Shown here: one piece after another, positions 33,171 through 41,884 of the stretch
How the letters are laid out: each line of letters begins with the position of its first letter
Position numbering within the stretch: position 1 is the first letter of the stretch
From: JACRLV01 sp045863555
GTDB taxonomy: Bacteria > Planctomycetota > Phycisphaerae > UBA1845 > Fen-1342
NCBI GenBank assembly: GCA_045863555.1
Contig: BTUU01000001.1
Span: forward strand, 248,001-312,000
Reading direction: 5' to 3'
Length of the DNA stretch: 64,000 bases
Translations under genes and position numbers: made by a program
Notes under the pieces: model-generated
The model's input: the letters and a program-made list of their open reading frames with translations, nothing else
Told to the model about the DNA's origin: nothing
Database searches by the model: none

Positions 33171-34331
33171 GTGAAGATTCGAATGGCCCACTTCATTCTC
33201 TCCATCATCACCGCCACGGCGGTCGCACAGCCGGTTTCGACCTCGCAGGCGTCGCGGCCGGCGGAGCGCGCGATCGCGATGCTCGATCTGTCGAAGCAGA
33301 CGCAGCGACAGACTGTGGTCGACCGTGAGGCGGGGCAATACCTCGGCCACCCCACGACGCTGCTCCTTCCGGACGGAAAGACGACTCTCTGCGTCTACCC
33401 GAAGGGACACGGCGGGGGAGCGATCTGCCTGAAACGCAGCGAAGATGGCGGAAAAACCTGGTCCGAACGGCTGCCCGTCCCCGAGAATTTTGCGACCAGC
33501 CGGGAAACGCCGACCATCCACCGCCTGATCGACCCGCGCACCGGCAGGGCGCGGCTGGTCCTGTTTTCCGGGCTCTATCCGATTCGCCGGTCCATCTCGG
33601 AGGACGACGGCCGCACGTGGACGCCGCTCGAGCCCGTCGGCGAGTGGGGCGGCATCGTCGCGATGGCGTCCGTGGTTGCGATCCGCGGCGGGCGCTATGC
33701 CGCATTCTTCCACGACGATGGCCGCTTTTTTTCAACCGGCGGCAAGGCCGCGGGCGTCTTCACGCTGTACCAGACGATCTCCGCAGACGGCGGCCTCTCC
33801 TGGAGCACGCCGCGCTCGATCTGGTCCGGCCGCGACATCCACCTCTGCGAACCGGGGGCGATCCGCTCACCGGACGGCCGGGAGCTTGCGCTGCTCCTCC
33901 GCGAGAATTCGCGCCGCCGCGAATCTCACGTGATGGTCTCCGACGACGAGGGAGAGACGTGGTTGCCGCCGCGCGAACTGCCCGGGTCGCTCACGGGCGA
34001 CCGCCACGTCGGCGTCTACGCGCCCGATGGTCGGCTCTTCATCTCCTTCCGCGACATGGCGAAAGGCAGCCCCACCTACGGCGACTGGGTCGCCTGGGTC
34101 GGCACGTACGCCGACATCCGCCTCGGCCGCCCGGGGCAGTATCGCATCCGGCTCATGGACAATCTGAAAGGCAGCGACTGCGCCTATCCCGGCGTGGAGA
34201 TTCTTCCCGACGGCACCATCGTGACAACGACCTATGGTCATTGGACGGCGGGCGAGCCCCCGTACATCGTCAGCGTTCGCCTCCGGCTCTCCGAACTCGA
34301 TCGGCTCGCGCGCGAAAGCACCGCGCGATGA
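33171..34331 (+). CDS. secreted sialidase-like (BNR/Asp-box) protein
   Basis: The product has 386 residues. A GTG start with GGGGAG upstream begins a signal peptide (MAHFILSIITATAVA) with cleavage expected after AVA. Four Asp boxes are visible: SEDGGKTW, SEDDGRTW, SADGGLSW and SDDEGETW, defining a six-bladed sialidase-type propeller. CAYPGVEILPDGTIVTTTYG resembles the closing blade of exo-alpha-sialidase family proteins. The Arg triad cannot be assigned by eye, so hydrolase activity on sialic acid or another glycan is possible but unproven. A strong hairpin follows the gene. Confidence 0.82.
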   Translation: MKIRMAHFILSIITATAVAQPVSTSQASRPAERAIAMLDLSKQTQRQTVVDREAGQYLGHPTTLLLPDGKTTLCVYPKGHGGGAICLKRSEDGGKTWSERLPVPENFATSRETPTIHRLIDPRTGRARLVLFSGLYPIRRSISEDDGRTWTPLEPVGEWGGIVAMASVVAIRGGRYAAFFHDDGRFFSTGGKAAGVFTLYQTISADGGLSWSTPRSIWSGRDIHLCEPGAIRSPDGRELALLLRENSRRRESHVMVSDDEGETWLPPRELPGSLTGDRHVGVYAPDGRLFISFRDMAKGSPTYGDWVAWVGTYADIRLGRPGQYRIRLMDNLKGSDCAYPGVEILPDGTIVTTTYGHWTAGEPPYIVSVRLRLSELDRLARESTAR

Positions 34332-34353
34332 CGTGCGGGTTCGAATTCCGACG

Positions 34354-34381
34354 CGGCGACGTGGGTTTCCCCACGTCGCCG
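34354..34381. terminator. hairpin between convergent genes
   Basis: CGGCGACGTGGG (34354-34365) pairs perfectly with CCCACGTCGCCG (34370-34381) around a TTTC loop. There is no T run, but its position between two convergent genes suits a two-way terminator. Confidence 0.6.
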
Positions 34382-34400
34382 GGTCAGGACATTCAGCGCA

Positions 34401-34964
34401 TCAGCCGCAGACACATGCGGCGGCAGGTTCGAGCTTCGCAGCCTGGGGGAAATCCACCTCGGTCGCGGCGATGTGATTGAAGTAATTGGTAAAGATGTTG
34501 AGCGCGACGTTTGCGACGACTTCCGCGATTTCGCCGTCGCCGTAGCCGGCGGATCGGAGCGCCAGGAGATCTTCGTCGCTCACGACGCCGCGCTGCACGA
34601 CGACCGTGCGGGCGAATGCGAGCGCCGCGTCGATTTTCGCGTCGCCGGTCGCGCCGCGGCGGCTGCCAGCGATCTCGTCGTCCTTCAGGCCCGCGAGCCG
34701 TCCGAGCGCCGAGTGCGCGGCGAGGCAGTAGTCGCAGCGATTGGCTTCCCCAACCACCAGGGCGATCTGCTCCCGCAGTCTTGCGGAGAGCGCCCCTTTC
34801 GCGAGTGCGCCGCTGAAGCCGAGGTACGCTTCCAGCACCGCCGGCGAGTTCGCCATCGTCCGCATGAGATTTGGCGTCTTTCCAAGCTTCTTGCCGACAG
34901 CCTCAAGCAGCGGGCGCGCCTTGGGATCGGCTTCGGTGTTCGAAAGCGCCTTGATTCGTGCCAT
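34401..34964 (-). CDS. carboxymuconolactone decarboxylase/AhpD-like protein
   Basis: The product has 187 residues. EANRCDYCLAAHSALG holds the CxxC and His of the AhpD active site, and the surrounding helices (LREQIALVVG, DDEIAGSRRG) match the peroxidase-related YciW-like subfamily. AhpD-type proteins reduce peroxides with a thiol pair; an organic hydroperoxide substrate is plausible. The C-terminus ends in an extra CVCG, which is unusual. No peroxiredoxin gene is adjacent. Confidence 0.88.
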   Translation of the reverse strand: MARIKALSNTEADPKARPLLEAVGKKLGKTPNLMRTMANSPAVLEAYLGFSGALAKGALSARLREQIALVVGEANRCDYCLAAHSALGRLAGLKDDEIAGSRRGATGDAKIDAALAFARTVVVQRGVVSDEDLLALRSAGYGDGEIAEVVANVALNIFTNYFNHIAATEVDFPQAAKLEPAAACVCG

Positions 34965-35123
34965 GATCCGTCTCCGTAGGTTCCCGCCGGCCCCCGGCGG
35001 CGCCGCGGTGACCGCCGCGGCAGTGCTTTGATGCGCGGCCGCCTCCGGTTCTTACGTCGACTGGTTTTTTTGTGGAGTTCCGCCTCGACGCGAAGAAGCG
35101 GAATACGATCCCGTCGAAGTCCG

Positions 35124-35723
35124 ATGACAGGTGCTCCGACCGAAAACACCGAATGGCTGGCGGGCCTCCGGGCCGCCTCCGCGGCGACCGTCGCAGCGCT
35201 GCGCGAGCGCCTCCGCGTCGGGCTGCGAGCCGCGATCACGGCACGCTGGGCCGTCGACGAAGCCGACCTCGAGGATCTGGTCCAGGATGCGACGATGCGC
35301 GTCCTCGACCGGCTCGATTCGTTTCGCGGCGACAGCCGCTTCACAACTTGGGCGATGGCCGTGGCCGTGCACGTCGCCCTCACGACGCTTCGAAAGCGTC
35401 GCTGGGAGGCACGACCGCTCGCGGATCTCGCGGCCGAGCCCGTCGCGCCGGCCGGGGAATCGGCGACCGCGCTCGGCGACCGGGCCGAGATGCTCGCCGC
35501 GCTGCAAACCGCAATATCGGACGATCTCACGCCGCGACAGCGCGAGGTCATCGAAGCGGAGCTCGCCGGAACGCCGACCGTCGTGATCGCCGCCCGTTTT
35601 TCGACCACGCCGGGAGCGATCTACAAGCTGGTTCACGATGCGCGAAAAAAACTGAGGTCCGCGTTAGTCCGTCGGGGATTTGACGCCGATTCCATCGGGC
35701 GGATCCTTGCCGAGGGCGGATAG
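35124..35723 (+). CDS. ECF-type sigma factor
   Basis: The product has 199 residues. Region 2 is DLEDLVQDATMRVLDRLDSF plus FTTWAMAVAVHVALTTLRKR, and region 4 is LTPRQREVIEAELAGTPTVV followed by a helix-turn-helix with TTPGAIYKLVHDARKKLRSA. The start MTGAPTENTEWLAG is chosen because the upstream frame is Arg-rich and lacks a domain; no good ribosome site is visible. The anti-sigma-like gene begins 12 bases after the stop, a typical sigma/anti-sigma pairing. Confidence 0.85.
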   Translation: MTGAPTENTEWLAGLRAASAATVAALRERLRVGLRAAITARWAVDEADLEDLVQDATMRVLDRLDSFRGDSRFTTWAMAVAVHVALTTLRKRRWEARPLADLAAEPVAPAGESATALGDRAEMLAALQTAISDDLTPRQREVIEAELAGTPTVVIAARFSTTPGAIYKLVHDARKKLRSALVRRGFDADSIGRILAEGG

Positions 35724-35735
35724 AATAATGGCGAA

Positions 35736-36005
35736 ATGAACGTGACCGACCGCCAGCTCGAGCAGCTCGCCCGACTTGTCGGCGCCACCGTCGACGCGGA
35801 GATCGACTGCGCGGAGCTGTTGCAGCGCATCGCCGTCTATCTGCGAGCCCTGGAGTCGCGGACGGAACTGGATGCCCGCCTGCGTCAGGTGGCCCAGCAC
35901 CTGAAGGTCTGCCCGGAGTGTCACGAGGAATTTCTCGCGCTGATTCGGGCGGAAGGGCTCGATCCTCGGAAAATCCTCGGCGAGCCGCCCCGGGATTCCG
36001 AATAA
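35736..36005 (+). CDS. putative zinc-binding anti-sigma factor
   Basis: The product has 89 residues. QHLKVCPECHEEF near residue 54-66 has the H-x3-C-x2-C pattern of ZAS/zf-HC2 anti-sigma factors. It has no membrane segment, so it would be a cytoplasmic, possibly redox-sensitive, partner of the sigma factor encoded just upstream. The interaction is inferred from position and motif. Confidence 0.78.
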   Translation: MNVTDRQLEQLARLVGATVDAEIDCAELLQRIAVYLRALESRTELDARLRQVAQHLKVCPECHEEFLALIRAEGLDPRKILGEPPRDSE

Positions 36006-36104
36006 CCGTACGCAGCGTCCGAAATCCGTCGGCGGGCGTTACCCGCTCGGCGAATCCTGCACCCAAGCGTTGCGGTTTTCCTGTGTTACCGTTGGAGGTA
36101 CCTG

Positions 36105-37349
36105 GTGACGAAGTTCTCCCTCTCACAGTCCGGTTTTCTGTCCCTGGCCGGTGGAATGCTGGTTTCGGCCGCGTCCGCCCAGTCCTTTACAGCCCAGACG
36201 CTGCCGACGCTCGGCGGCCCCGGGGCGGCCGCGTACGGCGTAAACGACGCCGGCGACGTCGTCGGCGCGTCGAATCTCCCCGACGGCAGTCAGCACGCCT
36301 GCGTCTGGATCGATGGTGTACCCACCGACCTCGGCACGCTGACCGGTGGCGACGCATCGACGGCGTTCAGCATCAACAACGACCGGGTCATCGTCGGGCG
36401 CTCGACCAACGCCGCCGCGATCAGCCGCCCCGTGCGCTGGACACGCGACGAGGCCGGCCAGTGGCACATCGACGATCTCGGCACGTTCCGCACAGACAAT
36501 GGCGGCTTCGGCTGGGCCACGCGCATCAGCAATACCGGCTACATCGTCGGTTACGCGGCCGTCGACGCCGGCTCGTATCACGCGTTCCGCTGGCTCGACG
36601 GAGCGCGCACGGACCTCGGCACGCTCGCATGGACCGGTTCGCTGGCCTACAGCCAGGGACTCGGCGTGAACAACACCGGCCAGTCCGTCGGATTTGCGTA
36701 CCGCACGCTCGGCGGGCCGGAACACGGCTTCTTCCATAACGGCTCGACGCAGGTCGACATCACGCCCGCGGGCCAGTTCAGCCTCGCCCAGGGGCACAAC
36801 GTTACCGACGCCGGCACGATCGCCGGCTATCTCAGCGGCCCGGCCGTTCCAGACGGCGGATTTCAGGCGGCGATCCTGCCCGCCGGGGGCGCGTGGCAGC
36901 TGATTCCCCGACTCACCGGCCACACCGACAGCTACGGGTACGACCTGAACGAGAGCGACTGGGTCGTCGGCGTGAGTTTCAACCCCGCGCCGCCGGCCGA
37001 CTTCCGCGGCTTCGTCTACACCGGCGAGGCGGTCTACGACCTGAATGCGATCACGACCGATGCGCCCGGACAGATCACCGAGGCGTGGGATATCAGCGAC
37101 ACCGGCCTGATCGCCGCGACGGCCGACGGACCGGGCGGGCCCTTCGCGGTTCTGCTCCGGCCTGCGGGAGCGCCCTGTCCGGGCGACCTCGATGGCAGCG
37201 GCAGCGTCAACCTGAGCGACCTCGCGCTGCTCCTAAGCGAGTTCGGTTCGGCGGGTTCAGATCTGGCCGGCGATGTCGATGGCGACGGCGATGTCGATCT
37301 CAGCGATCTGACGCTGCTCTTGTCGGCCTTCGGGACGACCTGCCCGTAA
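36105..37349 (+). CDS. secreted HAF-repeat protein with dockerin-like C-terminus
   Basis: The product has 414 residues. A GTG start with GGAGG upstream begins a signal peptide ending SAASA. Repeats of the HAF type (YGVNDAGDVVGASNLPDGSQ, ISNTGYIVGYAAVDAGSYHA, LGVNNTGQSVGFAYRTLG) form a propeller-like domain. Two calcium-binding dockerin-like units end the protein: GDLDGSGSVNLSDLALLLSE and GDVDGDGDVDLSDLTLLLSA. Such tails are common on planctomycete exported proteins, where the partner is unknown. Two strong terminators follow immediately. Confidence 0.82.
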   Translation: MTKFSLSQSGFLSLAGGMLVSAASAQSFTAQTLPTLGGPGAAAYGVNDAGDVVGASNLPDGSQHACVWIDGVPTDLGTLTGGDASTAFSINNDRVIVGRSTNAAAISRPVRWTRDEAGQWHIDDLGTFRTDNGGFGWATRISNTGYIVGYAAVDAGSYHAFRWLDGARTDLGTLAWTGSLAYSQGLGVNNTGQSVGFAYRTLGGPEHGFFHNGSTQVDITPAGQFSLAQGHNVTDAGTIAGYLSGPAVPDGGFQAAILPAGGAWQLIPRLTGHTDSYGYDLNESDWVVGVSFNPAPPADFRGFVYTGEAVYDLNAITTDAPGQITEAWDISDTGLIAATADGPGGPFAVLLRPAGAPCPGDLDGSGSVNLSDLALLLSEFGSAGSDLAGDVDGDGDVDLSDLTLLLSAFGTTCP

Positions 37350-37392
37350 CCCTGAGATTCCGGCTGCGGAATCCAGCCCATGTGAATGATGG

Positions 37393-37415
37393 CGCAGCCG
37401 CCTCGGCTGCGTTTT
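37393..37415 (+). terminator. rho-independent terminator
   Basis: CGCAGCCG and CGGCTGCG pair around CCT and are followed by TTTT. It lies 44 bases after the HAF-repeat gene. Confidence 0.8.
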
Positions 37416-37420
37416 GAGCG

Positions 37421-37458
37421 GGCCGCCGCACTGCTTCCCCAGTGCGGCGGCCTTGTTT
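37421..37458 (+). terminator. second tandem terminator
   Basis: GGCCGCCGCACT pairs perfectly with AGTGCGGCGGCC (12 bp) around an 8-base loop, followed by TTGTTT. Together with the hairpin just before it, this isolates the PadR operon from upstream transcription. Confidence 0.75.
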
Positions 37459-37508
37459 CCTGCGCGACCGATGTCAGCGTCGCGGCCAGGAAAAAAAACA
37501 ATTTCGGC

Positions 37509-37557
37509 TTGCATACCTCGGGAGCCGATGTATCATATACATAGTCAGTCGAGGTAT
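37509..37557 (+). promoter_or_regulatory. padR promoter with nested palindromic operator
   Basis: TTGCAT (37509) and TATCAT (37531) are 16 bases apart and serve as -35 and -10 boxes. ATGTAT-CAT-ATACAT (37528-37542) is a perfect palindrome covering the -10 box, and ATACCTCG (37513-37520) is inverted as CGAGGTAT (37550-37557) around it. The ATGTAT/ATACAT form is typical of PadR-family operators, so autoregulation by the downstream gene is likely. Confidence 0.65.
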
Positions 37558-37561
37558 AGGC

Positions 37562-37921
37562 ATGGCTCTCAATCCTGAACTCGTTCGCGGCACGCTCGAG
37601 ACGATCGTGCTCGAAGTCGTCGGCCGCCGGGCGATGTATGGCTACGAAATCTGCAAATTCGTCGAGCAGCGGACGAAAGGTGCGCTCGAACTTCGCGAGG
37701 GCAGCCTCTACCCGGCCCTGCACAAACTCGAAAAAGCGGGGCTCCTCGCCGCGCGGTGGGGTGAATCCGACGAGGGGCGTCGGCGTAAATACTACGAACT
37801 GACGCCGGGCGGCGCGAAAGAACTCGCCCGCCGCCGCGCCGAATGGCAGGCGTTCACCGGCGCGGTCAACGCGATCGTGGAAGGTGCGCGTGTGTTCGTC
37901 GGGTTGCTACCCCAGACCTGA
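37562..37921 (+). CDS. PadR-family transcriptional regulator
   Basis: The product has 119 residues. It has the PadR winged-helix: MALNPELVRGTLETIVLEVV, then MYGYEICKFVEQRTKGALEL, REGSLYPALHKLEKAGLLAA, and the wing KYYELTPGGAKELARR. The short C-terminal helix defines the small PadR-s2 class. The operator lies over its own promoter. It heads an operon with two prefix-domain membrane proteins (15- and 23-base gaps), a layout that in other Acidobacteria and Planctomycetota precedes macrolide-exporter-like permeases. No permease is present here. Confidence 0.92.
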   Translation: MALNPELVRGTLETIVLEVVGRRAMYGYEICKFVEQRTKGALELREGSLYPALHKLEKAGLLAARWGESDEGRRRKYYELTPGGAKELARRRAEWQAFTGAVNAIVEGARVFVGLLPQT

Positions 37922-37936
37922 TTCCGGGAGTCTTCG

Positions 37937-38980
37937 ATGGCGACGCACTCGGACGCTGCGCGCGGCGAAGGCCCGCAGACCCAACCGACCGGGATCGCCG
38001 CGGACATCAACGATGAACTCCGTGATCACCTTGAGTGCCGTCGCGATGAATTGGAAGCTGCTGGCGTTTCCGCGACGAACGCCCCGGCCGAGGCGCTTCG
38101 ACGGTTCGGCGACCTCGAACGCATCGTGCGCGAACTCAACTGGCTCCACAATGGAAGCCGAATCATGAAACACCGGCTCATTTGGGGGACGGGTGCCGCG
38201 ATCATTGTCGCCCTGTGCATCGCGTTGTTCATTCAAAGCGGAAAGTACCGCGTCCTCTTGGACGAACGAAGCGTCCTCGAAGCCGATCTCGCCAGGCGCG
38301 ATGAGCGATTGAGTGCACTGAAAGATGGAATTCCGACCGCTTCCGCGCGCATTCAGATAGTCGACGAATCCGGAAACCCACGCGCCGGACGAACTGTGGA
38401 AATCGGAAGTAGCGACGACACTTCGCGTGAGAAGTACGCTGCGACAGTTACGTCAGATGCGCACGGAACAATCGACACGGGACCGCTGATGCTCGGCGGT
38501 TACTGGGTCGCCGATCGCTATCCGGAACTCGGGGCTGGCGAGCACATTAGTTCGCTGGGCTTCAAGCTGGTTCGACTCGGTGACGTAGTCGACGTCAAAC
38601 TCGTCGTGCCCAACATCGAGTCTCGCGCGATCCAGATCAACCGGCCCGAAATCCCTCCAGGATGGAAGGTCGTCAATACAGAGTGGACTGTGACTGGCCC
38701 GGGGCACTTCCGAGCGAGAGGGTCGTTTGTCTTCAACGGTTACAAGAGAATCCTAGTCAATGATATGTCATCGGTGCTTATGAGATTCAGCATACGCAAT
38801 CCACACCTTCCGGCGGAACATGTGGATTCAACTCGTGGTTTGAGTTGGAACTGGGAGCCGGGACATCTGCCGGCGCACCGCGATGTCGTCACGCTCGGGC
38901 GAGTCGAGTTTGCGGAGAAGAGAGCACGGTTTGTCTCAACACCGACGGCAACGCAACCGGCCGCGTCACAAGGAAAATGA
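37937..38980 (+). CDS. permease-prefix-domain membrane protein, copy 1
   Basis: The product has 347 residues. GGGAG precedes the ATG. Residues 20-75 match the permease prefix domain (INDELRDHLECRRDELEAAG, then RFGDLERIVRELNWLHNG). One membrane span follows (LIWGTGAAIIVALCIALFIQ), then a coiled segment and an exported domain with ASARIQIVDESGNPRAGRTV. No FtsX-type permease is attached. It is a paralog of the next gene; the outer half has diverged most and uses more AT-rich codons. Expected to be controlled by PadR. Confidence 0.72.
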   Translation: MATHSDAARGEGPQTQPTGIAADINDELRDHLECRRDELEAAGVSATNAPAEALRRFGDLERIVRELNWLHNGSRIMKHRLIWGTGAAIIVALCIALFIQSGKYRVLLDERSVLEADLARRDERLSALKDGIPTASARIQIVDESGNPRAGRTVEIGSSDDTSREKYAATVTSDAHGTIDTGPLMLGGYWVADRYPELGAGEHISSLGFKLVRLGDVVDVKLVVPNIESRAIQINRPEIPPGWKVVNTEWTVTGPGHFRARGSFVFNGYKRILVNDMSSVLMRFSIRNPHLPAEHVDSTRGLSWNWEPGHLPAHRDVVTLGRVEFAEKRARFVSTPTATQPAASQGK

Positions 38981-39003
38981 CGCGCCCGTTTTGGGAGTAG
39001 GGC

Positions 39004-40053
39004 ATGGCGACATCCTCCGAAGCTGCCCCCGACAAGGGCATGCATGACCGGCCGCCGCCGTCCTCGTCGGACATTCAGGACGAACTGCGCGACCATCTGG
39101 CCTGCCGCCAGGACGAACTCGAGGCGGCGGGGCTGCCCCCGGACGCCGCGGCGGCCGAGGCGGAGCGGCAATTCGGCAATCCCGCGCGCATCGCGCGCGA
39201 ACTCTTCTGGCTTCACAACGGAGACCGGATCATGACCCAGCGCCTGATGTGGGTGGCCGTCGTGTGCGTAATCCTGGCCCTGATGGCGGCGCTCTACATG
39301 CAGAACCGCCAATACCAGATCATGCTCCAGCATCAGCAGGCGGTCGCCGCCGAACTCGCCGCGAAGACGCAGGCCGCGCTCGCGGCGGTGCAGGAAAGAA
39401 TGCCGACGGCTTCGGCGCGGATTCGCATCGTCGATGAGAACGGCAAGCCACGGCCGGGGCGCGTGATCTGGATCATGGGGACCCGCGAATCTACACAGCT
39501 TTCGGGGGCGACGTACTCTGGGTCACTGACCTCGGACGCGGACGGTTGGGTCGATACTGGTCCGCTGCCGCTCGGCGAGTATACGGCGGAGGACCGGTAC
39601 CGCGAGCTGAAACTCAAGTTCGTCCGTTTGGCGAGTATTCCTTTCCAGTTGTTTCGCGCTGGCGAGTTCAAGGAACTGGCATTGTCGGTTCCCACCGTCG
39701 AACTTCGGACGATTACAGTTCGACAACCGGAATTACCTGCGGAGGTGAAGTTCGAATCGCAGCCATATTGGAGTGCGAGCCGGCCGGGTAGCTTCGGTGC
39801 TTCGGACTACTTCGAGTTCGACGTGCCGACGACGATCGTCGTCAACCCCAACTCGCGATTGACCGTCGCGGTTGCCGCGTCGACCTCCAAAGGAAGAGTC
39901 AGGGGCGAACTCTCCCGAAAGTGGTTTGAAAACGAGCTACCGTCGGACAACGCCGTCCTGACGCTCGGGACAGTCGAGGTCGTGGACGGAAAACCGAGGC
40001 TTATGAACGAACCGGCCCGAGCGACCAGCCAGTCCAGCCCGACCGAACCCTGA
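39004..40053 (+). CDS. permease-prefix-domain membrane protein, copy 2
   Basis: The product has 349 residues. It has the same architecture as the preceding gene: prefix domain (IQDELRDHLACRQDELEAAG), one membrane span (LMWVAVVCVILALMAALYMQ), a coiled linker (HQQAVAAELAAKTQAALAAV), and ASARIRIVDENGKPRPGRVI. The shared RIxIVDExGxPRxGR start of the outer domain resembles carboxypeptidase-regulatory-like (Ig-fold) domains. GGGAG precedes the ATG. It ends 22 bases from the convergent dockerin-like gene. Confidence 0.72.
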   Translation: MATSSEAAPDKGMHDRPPPSSSDIQDELRDHLACRQDELEAAGLPPDAAAAEAERQFGNPARIARELFWLHNGDRIMTQRLMWVAVVCVILALMAALYMQNRQYQIMLQHQQAVAAELAAKTQAALAAVQERMPTASARIRIVDENGKPRPGRVIWIMGTRESTQLSGATYSGSLTSDADGWVDTGPLPLGEYTAEDRYRELKLKFVRLASIPFQLFRAGEFKELALSVPTVELRTITVRQPELPAEVKFESQPYWSASRPGSFGASDYFEFDVPTTIVVNPNSRLTVAVAASTSKGRVRGELSRKWFENELPSDNAVLTLGTVEVVDGKPRLMNEPARATSQSSPTEP

Positions 40054-40075
40054 TCGCCCGGCCCCGAGCGCCGAC

Positions 40076-41392
40076 CTACGCCCCGAACGCCCCCAGCAGC
40101 ACCGCCAGGTCCGCCAGTTCCACGCACCCGCTCGCGTCGAAATCCGCCGCCGCATCGAACCCGCCGTCGCCGATGCACGACCCGAACGCCGAAAGCAGCA
40201 GCGTCAGGTCGCTCAAATCCACGTCGCCGTCACCGTCGATGTCGCCCGCCGCGCCGCCGGCCGGTACATATCGCGCCGCGAGCGTCTGCCCATTGCCGCT
40301 TCCGCCCGGAAAGTACCGCCCTGCGCCAAACACCGCTCCGTCCGGCGCGATCGTGACCATGTTCATGTTCGGATTGTCGAACCCGCTCAGGTAGCCCACC
40401 ACCGACCACCCCGTCCCGTCGTAGTGCATCAGCGAATCGCCGCCGGCAGAGTAGATATCGTCCGGCCCGGCCGCCGCCAGGTGCGGCTCATGGTACGTCT
40501 CGCTCACCGGCACCTCGACCCACGCCGAACCGTTCCAGTGCAGGAACACGTACCCCGCAAACGTGAAGTTCTCGATCTTCGCCCCGCCGATCCACGCATC
40601 ATCCGCCGCGAACGCGACGATCGAGTGCGTGTCCGTGTAGGCGTACTGCGACCACTGCCCCATGAGCTGCCAGTCGTCGCCGCTGCCCCGAAAAACGTAC
40701 GGAATCGAGCCCCAGCCCCCGCGCCCGTTCATCCCGACCACCCACGTCTGCCCATCCGCCGTCGGCGCGACGTGGAGGTTCTTCTCGTTGTTCGTGTTGA
40801 TGTTCGGCGTCCGGTGGAGTGTGAACCCCGAGCCGTCCCAGTGCATCACCAGCCCGGTGGACCCGCCCACGTCGACGAAATTGAACAGCCCGACAAACGT
40901 GATGTCCCCCGGCCCGCGGGCCTCGATGTCGCGCACATACGCGCCCGTCCCGCCCTGCGGAGTCACCGGCGCCGCCACCTCCGTCCACGAACCCCCGTCC
41001 CAGTGCAGCACGAACAACTGCATCCCGACCACCCCGTCGGCAGGATGCTGCACGACCTTGTACCCCGCCGCCCACACGTCATCGGCCGCCATCACCTTCA
41101 CCGCGTAGAGCGCGCAGTCCGTGCCGATGTTGGGAATCGACGGTGCCGGCGTCGGCACCTGCGTCCACGTCTGGCCGTCCCAGTGAACCGCCAGCGGATA
41201 GGTGTTGTGCGACGTGCCTTCCAGCGTCTGGTAGTAGCCCACCACCCACGCATCGTTCGCCGACGCGGCCGACACGCCGAGCAGGAAGTTATGCCCGGTC
41301 TGGCTTGGGTTCGGCGGGGCATACCCCTGCCAGTCGGCCAGCGCCGCACCACAGAGGAAGCCGAAACCGATCGCGGTAGGGAGGTAACGCAT
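40076..41392 (-). CDS. secreted propeller-type protein with dockerin-like C-terminus
   Basis: The product has 438 residues. GGAG precedes the ATG, and a signal peptide (YLPTAIGFGFLCGAALA) is clear. The mature part has repeated blades of the form AAS-ANDAWVVGYYQ, MAADDVWAAGYKVVQ and AADDAWIGGAKIENF with W-x-G endings, a beta-propeller of uncertain family. The C-terminus has two dockerin-like units: GDIDGDGDVDLSDLTLLLSA and a degenerate FDASGCVELADLAVLLGAFG. It resembles the HAF-repeat protein in having this tail, and both are exported. Confidence 0.8.
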   Translation of the reverse strand: MRYLPTAIGFGFLCGAALADWQGYAPPNPSQTGHNFLLGVSAASANDAWVVGYYQTLEGTSHNTYPLAVHWDGQTWTQVPTPAPSIPNIGTDCALYAVKVMAADDVWAAGYKVVQHPADGVVGMQLFVLHWDGGSWTEVAAPVTPQGGTGAYVRDIEARGPGDITFVGLFNFVDVGGSTGLVMHWDGSGFTLHRTPNINTNNEKNLHVAPTADGQTWVVGMNGRGGWGSIPYVFRGSGDDWQLMGQWSQYAYTDTHSIVAFAADDAWIGGAKIENFTFAGYVFLHWNGSAWVEVPVSETYHEPHLAAAGPDDIYSAGGDSLMHYDGTGWSVVGYLSGFDNPNMNMVTIAPDGAVFGAGRYFPGGSGNGQTLAARYVPAGGAAGDIDGDGDVDLSDLTLLLSAFGSCIGDGGFDAAADFDASGCVELADLAVLLGAFGA

Positions 41393-41884
41393 GGCGCAAT
41401 GCTCCGATGTGAATATAGTTCACGAAGTCCGGCGGATCCCCGCCGCCCTTCAAAAAACAGAGTCGCTCGGAGGCTCAGCAAATACCGGGCCGAGCGGCCT
41501 CACGCCCCACTGGCCGCCGCATTGGACTGAAGTTATACTCCCGCCAGAGTTTGTAGCCATTTGATGGGCCGGGTTTGCCCTAAGCTGGGTCTTATTGACA
41601 ACGGCTGCATCGAACGGCGTGGTGGATGGGTTTGGTCGCGCTCGCCGGGCGTCGGCGGGCCGCGAAGGTCGATAGAGTGTTCGGGCCGATGCGTTTCGTT
41701 CATACTTCATTCATCTTGCAAGGCGCGCACACGACGTTGTAACAGTCCGCCACTCGCTGTTCTCACGCTGTCCTGATGGCCTCCGCCGCGGCGGAACGCC
41801 ACGATCCGCTCAGGCATTCCATCCCGACGCAGGGAGCTCGGTCCGGCTGCGCTCATTCACAACCAGCGACGGATCGGATGAATC
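41393..41884. other. long intergenic region upstream of rny
   Basis: About 490 bases between divergent genes with no credible coding frame. CGCTCGG (41464) and CCGAGCG (41490) could pair. TATACT (41534) and TTGACA (41595) occur but are in the wrong order and spacing to form one promoter. The rny promoter must lie here, but I cannot place it. Confidence 0.5.

Noticed and set aside
41534..41600. TATACT and TTGACA as an rny promoter
   Set aside because: They are in reversed order and no -10 box lies at the right distance after TTGACA.
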